Positions 25,694 to 34,251 of a stretch of 52,688 nt of DNA are shown one piece after another. The notes below the pieces were generated by a model, which saw nothing but the letters and a program-made list of their open reading frames with translations, ran no database searches and had not been told where the DNA came from. Both the position numbers and the translations under genes were made by a program. Within the stretch, counting starts at the first letter, position 1. Every line of letters begins with the position of its first letter. The DNA comes from JBEEJZ01 sp046046915 (lineage in GTDB: Bacteria; Pseudomonadota; Gammaproteobacteria; Burkholderiales; Burkholderiaceae_C): contig JBJOIT010000018.1 in NCBI GenBank assembly GCA_046046915.1, forward strand, positions 1-52,688. The letters run 5' to 3'.

Positions 25694-26994
25694 TGAGCAA
25701 GGAACACAATTTCGTCGCCGATTCTGAGGCCGTGGCAGGGGCACTGAAATTCATCACCTGCGGTTCGGTGGACGACGGCAAAAGCACTCTGATCGGCCGC
25801 TTGCTGGTCGACAGCCGCTCGGTGCTCCAAGACCAGCTGGCAAGTGTCTCCAAGAGTGGTGAGGCCGACCTGGCCATGTTCACCGATGGCCTGAGTGCAG
25901 AGCGTGAGCAAGGCATCACCATCGACGTGGCTTACCGCTACTTCAACACCGCCGCCCGCAAGTTCATCATTGGTGACGCCCCGGGTCACGAGCAATACAC
26001 CCGCAACATGGTGACCGCTGCTAGCAGCGCAGACGCCGCCGTTGTGCTGGTCGATGCCACCAAGTTGCAGTGGCAAGATCCTGCGCTTGAATTGCTGGCA
26101 CAAACCCGCCGGCATTCGCTGCTGGTGAACTTGTTGCGCGTGCCGTCTGTGGTGTTTGCGGTCAACAAGCTCGACGCTGTGGCCGATCCTGCATTGGCGT
26201 TTGCCAACATTCGTGGTGCCCTTGCGCAATTTGCCCAAGAGGCTGGTATCACTGTCACGGCGACCGTCCCCATGTCTGCATTAAAGGGGGACAACGTCGT
26301 CACCGCGAATCCGGGCTGGTGCGGCTACACGGGTCCCAGCCTGCTGGAACTGCTGGAGCAATTGCCGACGACACCGGCTGACACGCAAGAGGCCTTTGCC
26401 TTCCCGGTGCAGTGGGTAGAGAAGTTTTCTTCCTCCAGCGACACCAGTCAAGGTCGTCGCGTGTTTTGGGGCCGGGTGGCCACGGGTCAGATCGAAGTTG
26501 GTCAGACAGTCAAAGTGCTGCCGAGTGGGCAGACTGCCGTCATCGCCCAGGTCTTGAACCACGCCCGCGTTGCCAAGGCAGTGCCCACCGGCCATGGCGC
26601 CGGCATCGTGCTGGACCGGGAAGTCGATGTGTCCCGGGGTGACTGGCTGCTGGCAGACTGGCCCGATCAACCGGCCATTGCCCCGTCGCGAGAACTCACC
26701 ACCACCGTGGCATGGATGGACGACGAAGCCTTGGTTGCTGGGCGTGTTTACTGGGCCTTGCACGGTCACCGCTGGGTCAAAGCCAAAATCAAGCGCATCG
26801 TGCACCGCCTCAATATCAACACGCTGGCCGAAGAAGAGGCGACACAACTCCCAGCCAATTCGATCGGCCACGTCGAAATCGCTTTGCAGGAGCCATTGGC
26901 CACACTGCCCTTCGCACGCTCCCGTGTCATGGGCGCGCTGGTCCTGGTGGACACAGCGTCACATAAAACTGCAGGCGCAGTGTTAGTGAACTAA
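25693..26994 (+). CDS. cysN: Sulfate adenylyltransferase subunit 1 (GTPase)
   Basis: GTPase subunit that drives APS formation by CysD. The 433-aa protein has G1 GSVDDGKST (about 25-33), the G2 region AEREQGITIDVAYRYF, G3 DAPGHEQYTRNM (about 96) and G4 NKLD (near 156), followed by elongation-factor-like beta-barrel domains. It lacks the C-terminal APS kinase (CysC) domain that some CysNC fusions carry. This agrees with an APS-reductase pathway that needs no PAPS. Last gene of the coupled cys operon. Confidence 0.95.
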   Translation: MSKEHNFVADSEAVAGALKFITCGSVDDGKSTLIGRLLVDSRSVLQDQLASVSKSGEADLAMFTDGLSAEREQGITIDVAYRYFNTAARKFIIGDAPGHEQYTRNMVTAASSADAAVVLVDATKLQWQDPALELLAQTRRHSLLVNLLRVPSVVFAVNKLDAVADPALAFANIRGALAQFAQEAGITVTATVPMSALKGDNVVTANPGWCGYTGPSLLELLEQLPTTPADTQEAFAFPVQWVEKFSSSSDTSQGRRVFWGRVATGQIEVGQTVKVLPSGQTAVIAQVLNHARVAKAVPTGHGAGIVLDREVDVSRGDWLLADWPDQPAIAPSRELTTTVAWMDDEALVAGRVYWALHGHRWVKAKIKRIVHRLNINTLAEEEATQLPANSIGHVEIALQEPLATLPFARSRVMGALVLVDTASHKTAGAVLVN

Positions 26995-27048
26995 GGTTTA
27001 CCGCGCCACCATAAAATCCACACTTGTCATCTAGAACCCAACGACAAC

Positions 27049-27378
27049 ATGACTCACATCGTTACCGAAGCCTGTATCCGCTGCAAATACACCGACTGCG
27101 TGGACGTGTGCCCCGTGGACTGCTTTCGCGAAGGCCCTAACTTTCTCACCATCGATCCCGATGAGTGCATCGACTGCGCCGTGTGCATCCCCGAGTGCCC
27201 GGTGAACGCCATTTATGCAGAAGAAGATGTGCCGGCAGACCAGCAGCACATGACCCGCATCAATGCGGAACTTGCAAAACTGTCCAGCTGGAAGAGCATC
27301 ACCAAGCGCAAGGCACCCTTGCCTGATGCTGAAGACTGGAAAGACCGCACGGGCAAACTGTCTGAACTGATTCGTTAA
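27049..27378 (+). CDS. fdxA: Seven-iron ferredoxin FdxA
   Basis: A cytosolic electron carrier of 109 aa with one 3Fe-4S and one 4Fe-4S cluster. Cysteines are at 9, 17 and 50 (3Fe-4S) and 21, 40, 43 and 46 (4Fe-4S), as in the Azotobacter FdI/FdxA family; Cys12 and Cys25 are extra. The C-terminal tail (SWKSITKRKAPLPDAEDW) is typical of proteobacterial FdxA. It starts 54 nt after cysN, and the next gene begins directly after its stop, so the ferredoxin and a reductase form a unit. Confidence 0.95.
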   Translation: MTHIVTEACIRCKYTDCVDVCPVDCFREGPNFLTIDPDECIDCAVCIPECPVNAIYAEEDVPADQQHMTRINAELAKLSSWKSITKRKAPLPDAEDWKDRTGKLSELIR

Positions 27379-28407
27379 ATGATCGAGACCGATGCCCTGA
27401 TCATTGGGGCTGGGCCTGTCGGTCTTTTTCAGGTTTTCGAATTAGGGCTGCTTGGCATCAAGGCCCATGTGGTGGATGCCCTGCCGCATGTCGGTGGCCA
27501 GTGCATCGAGCTTTACGCAGACAAAGCGATCTACGACATTCCTGCACTGCCGGTCTGCACAGGGCGGGAGCTCATCGAGCGTTTGCACAAGCAGATTGAG
27601 CCATTTGAGGCAAGCTTTCACATGGGCCAGGAAGTGTCAGTCCTGAGCCGGCTCGCGGATGGTCGTTTTCAAATCGAGACCTCGTCTGGAACACGCTTCT
27701 TGGCCAAGACCGTCTTCATTGCGGCCGGTGTTGGCGCATTTACGCCTCGCACCCTGCAAGCCCCCGGGTTTGACACTTTAGTGGGAAAGCAGCTTTTTTA
27801 CCGCGCGCCAATGGTCGATAAGATGGCACAAGGCCATGTCCTCGTTCTGGGCGAAAACGACGATGCCCTCGCGCTGGCGATACGTCTGGCTGAACAACAC
27901 GAGGCGCCACCCAAGTCTGTCACCCTGATGCACCGACGCGACAGTTTAAAGGCTGACGAGCATCTAGTAGCACGCATGCGAGAACTTCGCGAGGCAGGCC
28001 GCATGCGCTTTGTGGCGGGCCAAATCCTGAGCGGCGAACAAGTCTCAGACCAGCTCACTGCCATCACCTATGTGGACAGCGAAGCGAACACACAATCGCT
28101 GCCGGTCGACATTGTGTTCGGTTTACTGGGCGTCAGTCCAAGGCTGGGGCCTGTCACCCAATGGGGCCTGGCACTGGAACGCAAGCAATTAACAGTGTCG
28201 ACCGAGAACTTTTCAACCAGCGAACCCGGCATTTTTGCCGTGGGTGACATCAACACCTACCCTGGCAAGAAAAAGCTGATCGTGTGCGGTTTTCATGAAT
28301 GCACCTTGGCAGCCTTTGGCGCGGCGGCCTATCTCAATCCGGGACAAACCATTCCGCTGCAGTACACCACCGCCTCGCCCAGGCTGCACAAACTTTTGGG
28401 TGTTTAA
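27379..28407 (+). CDS. Ferredoxin--NADP+ reductase, thioredoxin reductase-like type
   Basis: A 342-aa two-dinucleotide-binding-domain flavoprotein of the ferredoxin-NADP reductase type 2 family (resembling thioredoxin reductase but without its CxxC). The N-terminal FAD motif is IGAGPVGLFQVF (about 9-20), and the NADP domain starts at HVLVLGENDDALALA (near 155). The C-terminal GDINTYPGKKKLI motif is diagnostic of this group. The ATG follows the fdxA stop without a gap, strongly implying FdxA is its partner. It may feed electrons to sulfite reductase or Fe-S assembly. Confidence 0.92.
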   Translation: MIETDALIIGAGPVGLFQVFELGLLGIKAHVVDALPHVGGQCIELYADKAIYDIPALPVCTGRELIERLHKQIEPFEASFHMGQEVSVLSRLADGRFQIETSSGTRFLAKTVFIAAGVGAFTPRTLQAPGFDTLVGKQLFYRAPMVDKMAQGHVLVLGENDDALALAIRLAEQHEAPPKSVTLMHRRDSLKADEHLVARMRELREAGRMRFVAGQILSGEQVSDQLTAITYVDSEANTQSLPVDIVFGLLGVSPRLGPVTQWGLALERKQLTVSTENFSTSEPGIFAVGDINTYPGKKKLIVCGFHECTLAAFGAAAYLNPGQTIPLQYTTASPRLHKLLGV

Positions 28408-28548
28408 GGCGGCCCAGACCGGACGCTTTCGTGAAAGCCTTATCGGTACTCATGCGCCTGATTCACGCTGCAGGTTGACGATTCTTGGAGGATCCAACAT
28501 TGTTCGACAAAATGTACTCTCCAGAGGAGAAACGCCCTATTTCCTCGC

Positions 28549-28554
28549 TATAAT
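28549..28554 (+). promoter_or_regulatory. -10 box of the tRNA-Asn promoter
   Basis: A perfect TATAAT lies 11 nt before the first base of tRNA-Asn (28566), so transcription would start near 28561. I see no consensus -35 at the expected 16-18 bp, which makes the full promoter less certain. Confidence 0.55.
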
Positions 28555-28565
28555 CTAAGGATTGT

Positions 28566-28641
28566 TCCTCGATAGCTCAGTCGGTAGAGCGCCGGACTGT
28601 TAATCCGTAGGTCCCTGGTTCGAGCCCAGGTCGAGGAGCCA
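28566..28641 (+). tRNA. tRNA-Asn (anticodon GTT)
   Basis: A 76-nt class I tRNA with acceptor TCCTCGA pairing with TCGAGGA, D arm AGCTCAGTCGGTAGAGC, anticodon loop CTGTTAA giving GTT (asparagine), T arm GGTTCGAGCC, and an encoded CCA. It is followed within about 15 nt by a strong terminator and then by an insertion-sequence remnant. Confidence 0.97.
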
Positions 28642-28656
28642 ACAATGTACAGAGAT

Positions 28657-28687
28657 GGGCACCCCCGTGGTGCCCTTTTCTTTTTTT
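28657..28687 (+). terminator. Rho-independent terminator of tRNA-Asn
   Basis: GGGCACC (28657-28663) pairs with GGTGCCC (28669-28675) around a 5-nt loop and is followed by a T-rich tract with one C (28676-28687). The position directly after the tRNA makes the assignment clear. Confidence 0.85.
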
Positions 28688-28786
28688 GCAGCCGCAAAAA
28701 GAAAAGTGGGCTTCACGGTCCAGCAACCTAGTTCTCAGAACACAGGTGAATGCATCAAGGTGGTGAGCGGTCAGCATGGAACGGGC

Positions 28787-28812
28787 GGGCGTGTCCGAAT
28801 TTTTGTGTAAAC
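28787..28812 (+). repeat. Left inverted repeat of the IS256-type element
   Basis: Begins GGGCGTGTCCGAATTTTTG and ends in TGTAAAC. It matches the reverse complement of 30090-30113 apart from a few substitutions and two single-base gaps. It lies about 10 bp beyond the ancestral end of the transposase frame. Confidence 0.75.
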
Positions 28813-28822
28813 GGTTCGGACT

Positions 28823-30046
28823 TCATTTAAGAGAGATGCGGTCTACAGACTGAATGGTAAAGCGGGTCAGCGCAGCCTTCCAATCCCGGATCGGAATGGT
28901 CCACTTACCGCTGATGTTAAGCAGGGCCAGTTAGAACAGCTTGGTCAGCGCATCATCTGTGGGGAACGAGCCGCGGTTATTGGTCAGCTTTTTCAGGCCT
29001 ATGTTCACCGACTCGATGGCGTTGGTTGTGTAGTTAACCTTGCGGATCCCCGGTGGGTAGTCAAATAACGGCGTGAGCCGGCTCCAGTTCCGGCGCCAGG
29101 ACTGGCCGATAGGCAGGTATTCCGAATCCCAGCGGTCTTCAAATTCGCCGAGCATCACTTCAGCTTCCTTGGCGGTGGCGGCCGTGTAGATGCGGCTTAG
29201 ATTGGCCGCCACCTCGGGGCGGCGCTTCCATGCAACGTAGTTCAGGCTGTGGCGCACCATGTGCACGATGCACAGCTGCACCACAGCTTTGGGGAACGAG
29301 CCTCGATGGCCTCGGGGAAGCCCTTGAGCCCATCGACACAGGCGATGAAGATGTCCTGCACGCCGCGGTTGCGCAGCTCCGTGACGACCTGCAACCAGAA
29401 CTTGGCCCCTTCGGTTTGCGCCAGCCAAAGGCCCAGCACCTCCTTTTCGCCGGCCATGTTGATGCCACTAGCCAGGTACACCGCCTTGACCCGCACCGCG
29501 CCTTCGCGCACCTTCACGTGGATGCAGTCCAGGTAGACGATCGGGTAGAGGGAGTCCAGCGGGCGGGCCTGCCAAGTCTTGACCTCCTCGCTGACTGCGT
29601 CCGTCACAAATGAAATCAGGCTGGGCGAGACTTCTGCGCCGTACATCTCCTCCAAGTGGGCCTGGATCTCGCGCACCGTCATGCCCCGGGCGAACAGGGC
29701 GATGATTTTGTAGTCAAAGCCGCTCCAGCACGTCTGGTGCATGGGGATGAGCTGAGGCCGAAAGCTGCCGTGGCGGTCGCGGGGGACTTCTATGGGCAGT
29801 TCACCGAAATCGCCCTTAAGCGTCTTCTTGCTCTTGCCGTTGCGGGTGTTGCCGCTGGCGCTGGCAACCGCTTCGTTGCGTTCATGGCCGAGGCGCTCGG
29901 TCAGTTCGGCGTCCAGCGCCTTGTCCACCAGAAGCTTGGTCAGCTGCTTGAGCAGGCCGTTCTCCGATAAGGTCTTCAGGCTTCTTGTAGTTGGCCAGCA
30001 GGCTGGCCAAAAGTTTTTGGGGTACGTCGTGCTTCTTGGTTGACAT
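28823..30046 (-). pseudogene. IS256-family (mutator-type) transposase, disrupted
   Basis: Read on the minus strand from ATG 30046 (MSTKKHDVPQKLLASLLANY). Three lesions are visible. First, near 29965 the frame is lost (about 2 nt missing in the GENGLLKQL region) and resumes as MDKALDAELTERLGHERNEA from 29928. Second, near 29300 one base is missing after GFPEAIEA, and the continuation SFPKAVVQLCIVHMVRHSLNYV is in another frame. Third, TAA at 28931 replaces the codon after DDALTKLF, although LALLNISGKW and RDWKAALTRFTIQ still follow. The DDE-domain segments (YLDCIHVKVREG and the Glu of TTNAIESVN) are recognisable. No active product is expected. Confidence 0.9.
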
Positions 30047-30089
30047 TGTGTTTACGGACATGCAGGCTCTGGCCCGCGGTAGATTGTGC

Positions 30090-30113
30090 GTTTACACAAA
30101 ATTCTGCACACCC
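30090..30113 (-). repeat. Right inverted repeat of the IS256-type element
   Basis: Read inward on the minus strand it begins GGGTGTGCAGAATTTTGTG and continues TAAAC, mirroring the left end. The transposase ATG (30046) lies about 44 nt inside it, the usual spacing for this family. Confidence 0.75.
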
Positions 30114-30245
30114 TCGTCGTTGAGTGTCTGCGGCACGCAGCCAATCTTGAATGCTATGGATTAAATGACGGCCCATAACGATGCGTACTCGCCTCGATGC
30201 TCCTGCACCCTGGGAACTGCACGTTCGCGAACTTTGGGGAAAAAC

Positions 30246-30797
30246 TCACAAACACTTAGCAGAGGTTGTACTTAGGGTGCGAGGGCGTCCAGAACCACTG
30301 ATGACAATTTGCCTAACCTGCTCCGTTGAGCCTGACAGGTCACAAATTGTGAAAGTGCCAGCCTGAAACGCACCAGAGACATAAGCAGTGGCCCCAAGTG
30401 GGGTGTACGATACATAAGAAGAAATGGGCCCGTTTCCAGAAACCCGTATAACGTCCGCCAGTTTCGGCTGGCTTTCTAACACGGTCTCTCCCGCATCCAC
30501 TTCGCCATTGTTGTCCGCATCGTTAAAGATGATCCAACCCTGACCCCATGTACTTGACTTGGTGCACACAAGACCATCGGCAGATTTGCAAATCACAGCG
30601 CGTGAGTGCCGATTAATTGCTTCGCTACGCGCAAGCATCAATGCTGAGAAAAGTGAATTTGAGGCTGCATTGACTCGGGTAGCGCTGATAAGACGTTTGA
30701 ACTCAGGAAGTGCTAGCCCCTGAATCAACAAGATAACAAGCATTACGAGCAAAACCTCTACCAATGTGAAGCCTGACTGCCCAAATTTTCCTCGCAT
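30246..30797 (-). CDS. FimT/GspH-type minor pseudopilin (divergent copy)
   Basis: A type IV pilus/type II secretion minor pseudopilin of 183 aa. The prepilin leader is MRGKFGQSG, cleaved before FTLVEVLLVM, with the mature Glu5 present; the hydrophobic helix is followed by SNSLFSALMLARSEAINRHSRAVICKS, the GspH/FimT hallmark region. I prefer ATG 30797, with GGGGG just upstream, over ATG 30815. It is transcribed away from the main pilin cluster and is less AT-rich than its neighbours. In the family FimT helps prime pilus assembly and may bind DNA during uptake. Confidence 0.85.
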   Translation of the reverse strand: MRGKFGQSGFTLVEVLLVMLVILLIQGLALPEFKRLISATRVNAASNSLFSALMLARSEAINRHSRAVICKSADGLVCTKSSTWGQGWIIFNDADNNGEVDAGETVLESQPKLADVIRVSGNGPISSYVSYTPLGATAYVSGAFQAGTFTICDLSGSTEQVRQIVISGSGRPRTLSTTSAKCL

Positions 30798-31054
30798 GCT
30801 TACCGCCCCCTTCATCAATATTTATATTGAAATGATACGGATGCTGTGACTTCTGCACTATCCCCCAAAAGAGGGGAGCTTTACGGTGTACGGACAGGAT
30901 CAAGAGGCTGCCACCGTATGACACTGGAACCAATGCGAGTTGTTCAAAAGGATCAAGCCCCCCTTTCGTCTGCCAATCATTACCGTTCAGCGAAAGCATA
31001 GGCGAGGTGCGAATCGAAAACAGATAATCGACAAACATTGAACTGGAAAATTAA

Positions 31055-31450
31055 ATGAATATTAAAAAATTTAACGGATTTACATTAATTGAATTAATGA
31101 TTGCAGTTGCAATAATAACAATACTCTCAACAATTGCATTACCAAACTACAGACAATATGTCGTCAAAAGCAATAGATCGGCAGCACAACAATTCTTATT
31201 AACACTCTCCAATAAACAAGAGCTATACCGACTGGACAATAGATCTTATGCAACCGACTTGACTTCACTTGGATATTCGACATTGCCTAGTGATATTGCA
31301 GGAAAATATACCATAAGCACAACAATTTCCGGAACACCTTCCGGCTATATATTTACAGCAACGCCAGTATCCGGCAGCAGTCAGTACGGAGATTCGATAT
31401 TAAGCATTGACAATACAGGCAAAAAATCCCCCGCCGACAAATGGAATTAA
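31055..31450 (+). CDS. PilE-like type IV pilin
   Basis: A 131-aa type IVa pilin-like protein. The short leader MNIKKFNG is cleaved before FTLIELMIAVAII, with Glu5 of the mature chain present. After the helix come YRQYVVKSNRSAAQQFLLTLSNKQELYRLDNRSYA and a short beta domain with few cysteines. This is the PilE minor pilin pattern common in Burkholderiales clusters, not a full major pilin. The gene is notably AT-rich (the 60 nt at 31081-31140 have only 15 G or C). Codon use is unlike the flanks. It opens the cluster and probably shares a transcript with the next genes. Confidence 0.85.
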   Translation: MNIKKFNGFTLIELMIAVAIITILSTIALPNYRQYVVKSNRSAAQQFLLTLSNKQELYRLDNRSYATDLTSLGYSTLPSDIAGKYTISTTISGTPSGYIFTATPVSGSSQYGDSILSIDNTGKKSPADKWN

Positions 31451-31460
31451 TGAAAGTCTA

Positions 31461-31970
31461 ATGAATAAAATAATTCAAAATGGATTTACTTTGGTTGAAC
31501 TTTTAATAACAATAATAATAATTTCTATCATATTGACCATTGCACTACCCGCACTTCAAAACCTAATAATAAACGATCGCATTAGAACCACAACCAACGA
31601 TATATACTTTTCGATAGCCATAGCCAGGAGCGAAGCAATGAAAAGAAATGGTCTAGTTGATATTTTTCCTGTAGGCACAACCTGGAATTCAGGATGGCAG
31701 GTAAGAACGAACGGCGGAACAAATTATATTATTCAGGAGCGAGAAACAATAAATTCCGCAATCGTCATTAACGGCCCAACAGAATCCGGAACCCCTATCC
31801 AAATTACCTACAATAGTTCTGGACGCCTAACAACCAACTCTACAGGGATAACATTTGTAATTTTTCCAATCTCTCAAGAGAAGATTAATGCAAGGTGCGT
31901 CACAATCAATCTATCTGGCATGCCAGAAATTAAAGTAGATTCCGACGGAGATGTGACAAATGGGTGCTAG
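31461..31970 (+). CDS. FimT/GspH-type minor pseudopilin
   Basis: A 169-aa pseudopilin. The leader MNKIIQNG is cleaved before FTLVELLITIIII with Glu5 present. The downstream IYFSIAIARSEAMKRNG is the FimT/GspH hallmark. I chose ATG 31461, 11 nt after the preceding stop; the longer open frame from 31407 lies inside the pilE-like gene. Very AT-rich. A second, divergent paralogue is at 30246-30797. The end overlaps the start of the pilV-like gene. Confidence 0.88.
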   Translation: MNKIIQNGFTLVELLITIIIISIILTIALPALQNLIINDRIRTTTNDIYFSIAIARSEAMKRNGLVDIFPVGTTWNSGWQVRTNGGTNYIIQERETINSAIVINGPTESGTPIQITYNSSGRLTTNSTGITFVIFPISQEKINARCVTINLSGMPEIKVDSDGDVTNGC

Positions 31971-32562
31971 AAAAAATTATTATGATTTGAATAAACCATT
32001 AAAACTTCAAAAAGGCGTTTATCTAATTGAAGTTCTTATTTCCTTGCTCATCATAGCGATTAGTCTACTCGGATTGGCAGGACTTCAGGCACGAGCAAAC
32101 AATGCAGAGTTTGAGTCCTACCAGAGAAGTCAAGCCATTATGTTGGCAACGGACATGGTAGAGAGAATAAAAATGAATAGAAAAGAATTAGGAGCTTTTA
32201 AAAATATCAACGGATTTGTCGGCACCAATGGGACTGGTGCTTATTCACTTGACTGCTCTGCGCCCAATAGCCAGTTCTCCAAAGACATGTGCGCATGGTC
32301 AGATCTTCTGCAGGGATCAGCGGAGAAAAACAGTTTAGGCAACTATATTGGTTCAGTTATTGATGCCCGGGGGTGTATATCTTACGATGCAAGTACAGAA
32401 TATAATACTATTGCTGACACTGGAATATTCACAGTCGCAGTCGCATGGCAAGGAACTAACGATACCGTAACACCAACAAACCTATGCGGTAGTGGATTGT
32501 ACGGCGCCGAAACCAAGCGAAGAGTTATTTCTTTAGCCTTTCGACTAGGAAAGCTCTCATGA
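31960..32562 (+). CDS. pilV: PilV-like type IV pilus modification/minor pilin
   Basis: A 200-aa minor pilin. A leader ending in LKLQKG is cleaved before VYLIEVLISLLIIAISLLGLAGLQ, with Glu5 present and the PilV-typical GLAGLQ continuation. Further on SQAIMLATDMVERIKMNR is the conserved PilV/GspI-like helix. Two cysteines near 85-95 and 140-175 may form disulfides. ATG 31960 overlaps the previous stop. AT-rich in the first half. Confidence 0.88.
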   Translation: MGARKNYYDLNKPLKLQKGVYLIEVLISLLIIAISLLGLAGLQARANNAEFESYQRSQAIMLATDMVERIKMNRKELGAFKNINGFVGTNGTGAYSLDCSAPNSQFSKDMCAWSDLLQGSAEKNSLGNYIGSVIDARGCISYDASTEYNTIADTGIFTVAVAWQGTNDTVTPTNLCGSGLYGAETKRRVISLAFRLGKLS

Positions 32563-33722
32563 CATCTCTTAATATAAATAAAATTAAGATAACCCTATAC
32601 AATCAAAGGGGCATATCACTAATCGAGCTCATGGTGGGCTTGACTATAGGCTTAATCATACTAACGGCGCTTCTTTTATTGTTTTCAAATATTTCATATT
32701 CAAACAAAGAACAATTCAAGGCAGCGCAACAACTTGAAAATGGACGATATGCCATGGAATTACTTAGCAATGATATAAGACTTGCTGGATTCTATGGTGA
32801 ATTTGCCTCACTTCCTGCAGCCATGTCTGCACTTCCAGACCCTTGTGATGAAACCCTATATCCAGAAGGCGACGTCACGTCCACAACCACAACAAGCCCA
32901 CTTGCCTTTTACTTGCAAACCTATGTTGCAAGCACATTAGCGGCCACACCCACAATTCCGACAAAATGTTCTAGTTGGATCGACAATGCCTCGCTGGCAC
33001 TTGGAAGCGATATCATTATCGTACGCCGCCTGAATACAAGCTCATTAATATCTCCTCCAGACATACTCACCGCCACAGCGGCATCTGGTCAAGCATACAC
33101 CCAGACAAATCCAAGCTTGCTTAATATTCAGTATGGAACAGGATCGTCAATCAATACAACAATGAATGCCAGAGGCGAGCTTATTACTGACGACAGCTTT
33201 AAGCGCAAAGATTTCAGTCAGCCCGTTGATGTATCAAGTTCATTAAGACCAAAAATATCCGCATCCATAAGAAGTCTGGTTGTACACATATATTATGTTG
33301 CCAAATGTCGTACAGGCACCGGAACTAACGGGAAATGCCGATCTACCGATGACAACATCCCAACATTAAAGGCAATTGAATTATCAAACTTCGGCAGCTC
33401 TCCTGCAATGTCTGTAACCCCGCTTGTTGAAGGTATTGAATTTTTAAAAATACGGCTAGGCATAGATACTAACAAAGATGGCCAAATGGAAGGCGACTTA
33501 GTAAAACAACCGGCTAATATAGAGGAATGGCAGGATATTGTTCAGGTAGAAATTCGTTTGCTCGCACGCAACAGTGAAAAGAGCTTGGAAAACGACACCA
33601 AGTCTTATGACTTAGGGGGCGGACTCACCTTCGTGCCCAGCGGCACCGAACGACCTTACAAACGACATGCATACTCCCAGCAGGTGTACATCACTAACAT
33701 AGCAGGGCGACGAGAGTTATGA
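32559..33722 (+). CDS. pilW: PilW-like minor pilin
   Basis: A 387-aa minor pilin, large as usual for PilW/GspJ-like proteins. The leader ends NQRG before ISLIELMVGLTIGLIILTALLLL, with Glu5 present. It contains LENGRYAMELLSNDIRLAGFYG, a PilW family signature. A run resembling an EF-hand-like calcium loop (DTNKDGQMEGD) lies near residue 308; its function is unproven. ATGA overlaps occur at both ends. It forms part of the initiation tip complex with FimT, PilV, PilX and PilY1. Confidence 0.9.
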   Translation: MTSLNINKIKITLYNQRGISLIELMVGLTIGLIILTALLLLFSNISYSNKEQFKAAQQLENGRYAMELLSNDIRLAGFYGEFASLPAAMSALPDPCDETLYPEGDVTSTTTTSPLAFYLQTYVASTLAATPTIPTKCSSWIDNASLALGSDIIIVRRLNTSSLISPPDILTATAASGQAYTQTNPSLLNIQYGTGSSINTTMNARGELITDDSFKRKDFSQPVDVSSSLRPKISASIRSLVVHIYYVAKCRTGTGTNGKCRSTDDNIPTLKAIELSNFGSSPAMSVTPLVEGIEFLKIRLGIDTNKDGQMEGDLVKQPANIEEWQDIVQVEIRLLARNSEKSLENDTKSYDLGGGLTFVPSGTERPYKRHAYSQQVYITNIAGRREL

Positions 33723-34231
33723 CTTTTAGAACGTACAGAGCTGTTAAGTCACTTCAGTCAGGTGCGACACTGCTTGTGACCATGGTCATGGTCATCATCA
33801 TTACGCTCGTGGTGATATCTGCCATCCGCATTGCAAATGTCAATCTTAAAATCACAGGTAACTTTCAATGGCAAAAAGTGATGGAATTGATTGCAGATTC
33901 TGCACTTGAACAAGTACTGAGCAGCCTAAGTTCATTTGACAATACAGCTGTTCAGACGGGCACCGCTACTGCAAGTGATATTTGTGCAGATGGTGCTGTG
34001 GTTACGCTAGGCAGTTGTAGCCTACTGAACCCAAAGATAGGCACCGTGAGCGTGCCAGTTTGTACTGCGACGAGAGTCGCGTCTGGCTATAGTAAAGCAT
34101 TGGGCACACTATCACCTGTAGATAACGACTGGGTTATCACTTCAGCAGTTGCAGATAACGAGAGTGGAGCGAATGTCAAAATTCATCGTGGCATCACTGT
34201 CCGGATGATGGCTGGCACTTGCCCTGAGTAA
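33719..34231 (+). CDS. pilX: PilX-like minor pilin
   Basis: A 170-aa protein. A leader ending LQSG precedes ATLLVTMVMVIIITLVVISAIR. The fifth residue of the mature chain is Val, not Glu, as in several PilX/GspK-type subunits. The helix continues NLKITGNFQWQKVMELIADSALEQ, a region typical of PilX. Four to five cysteines occur in the C-terminal half. Overlaps pilW by 4 nt; pilY1 begins 20 nt after its stop. Confidence 0.85.
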   Translation: MTFRTYRAVKSLQSGATLLVTMVMVIIITLVVISAIRIANVNLKITGNFQWQKVMELIADSALEQVLSSLSSFDNTAVQTGTATASDICADGAVVTLGSCSLLNPKIGTVSVPVCTATRVASGYSKALGTLSPVDNDWVITSAVADNESGANVKIHRGITVRMMAGTCPE

Positions 34232-34251
34232 AACGCTCTAACGCTAATACT

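Larger units (their letters stand above)
28787..30113 (-). mobile_element. IS256-family insertion sequence, decayed
   Basis: A complete-length but dead element bounded by imperfect inverted repeats (28787-28812 and 30090-30113). Both ends have a GGG(C/T)GTG start, then GAATTTT and GTGTAAAC when read inward. The inner part is one mutator-type (IS256) transposase gene on the minus strand with three inactivating changes. I could not find an 8-9 bp target duplication in the flanks, which suggests an old insertion or later rearrangement. It separates tRNA-Asn from the pilin cluster. Confidence 0.85.

Noticed and set aside
28577..28777. Minus-strand open frame over tRNA-Asn containing a PRPGLEPGT-like segment
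   Set aside because: It is the well-known false translation of a tRNA gene read on the opposite strand, and there is no ribosome site or domain.
30114..30176. Possible gene start (MGRHLIHSIQDWLRAAD) cut by the insertion element
   Set aside because: Plausible as a truncated gene, but there is no ribosome site and no family that I know, so it is too weak to call.
30703..31038. Minus-strand 111-aa frame upstream of the fimT-like gene
   Set aside because: Part of it overlaps fimT in another frame and I recognise no domain; the region more likely holds divergent promoters.
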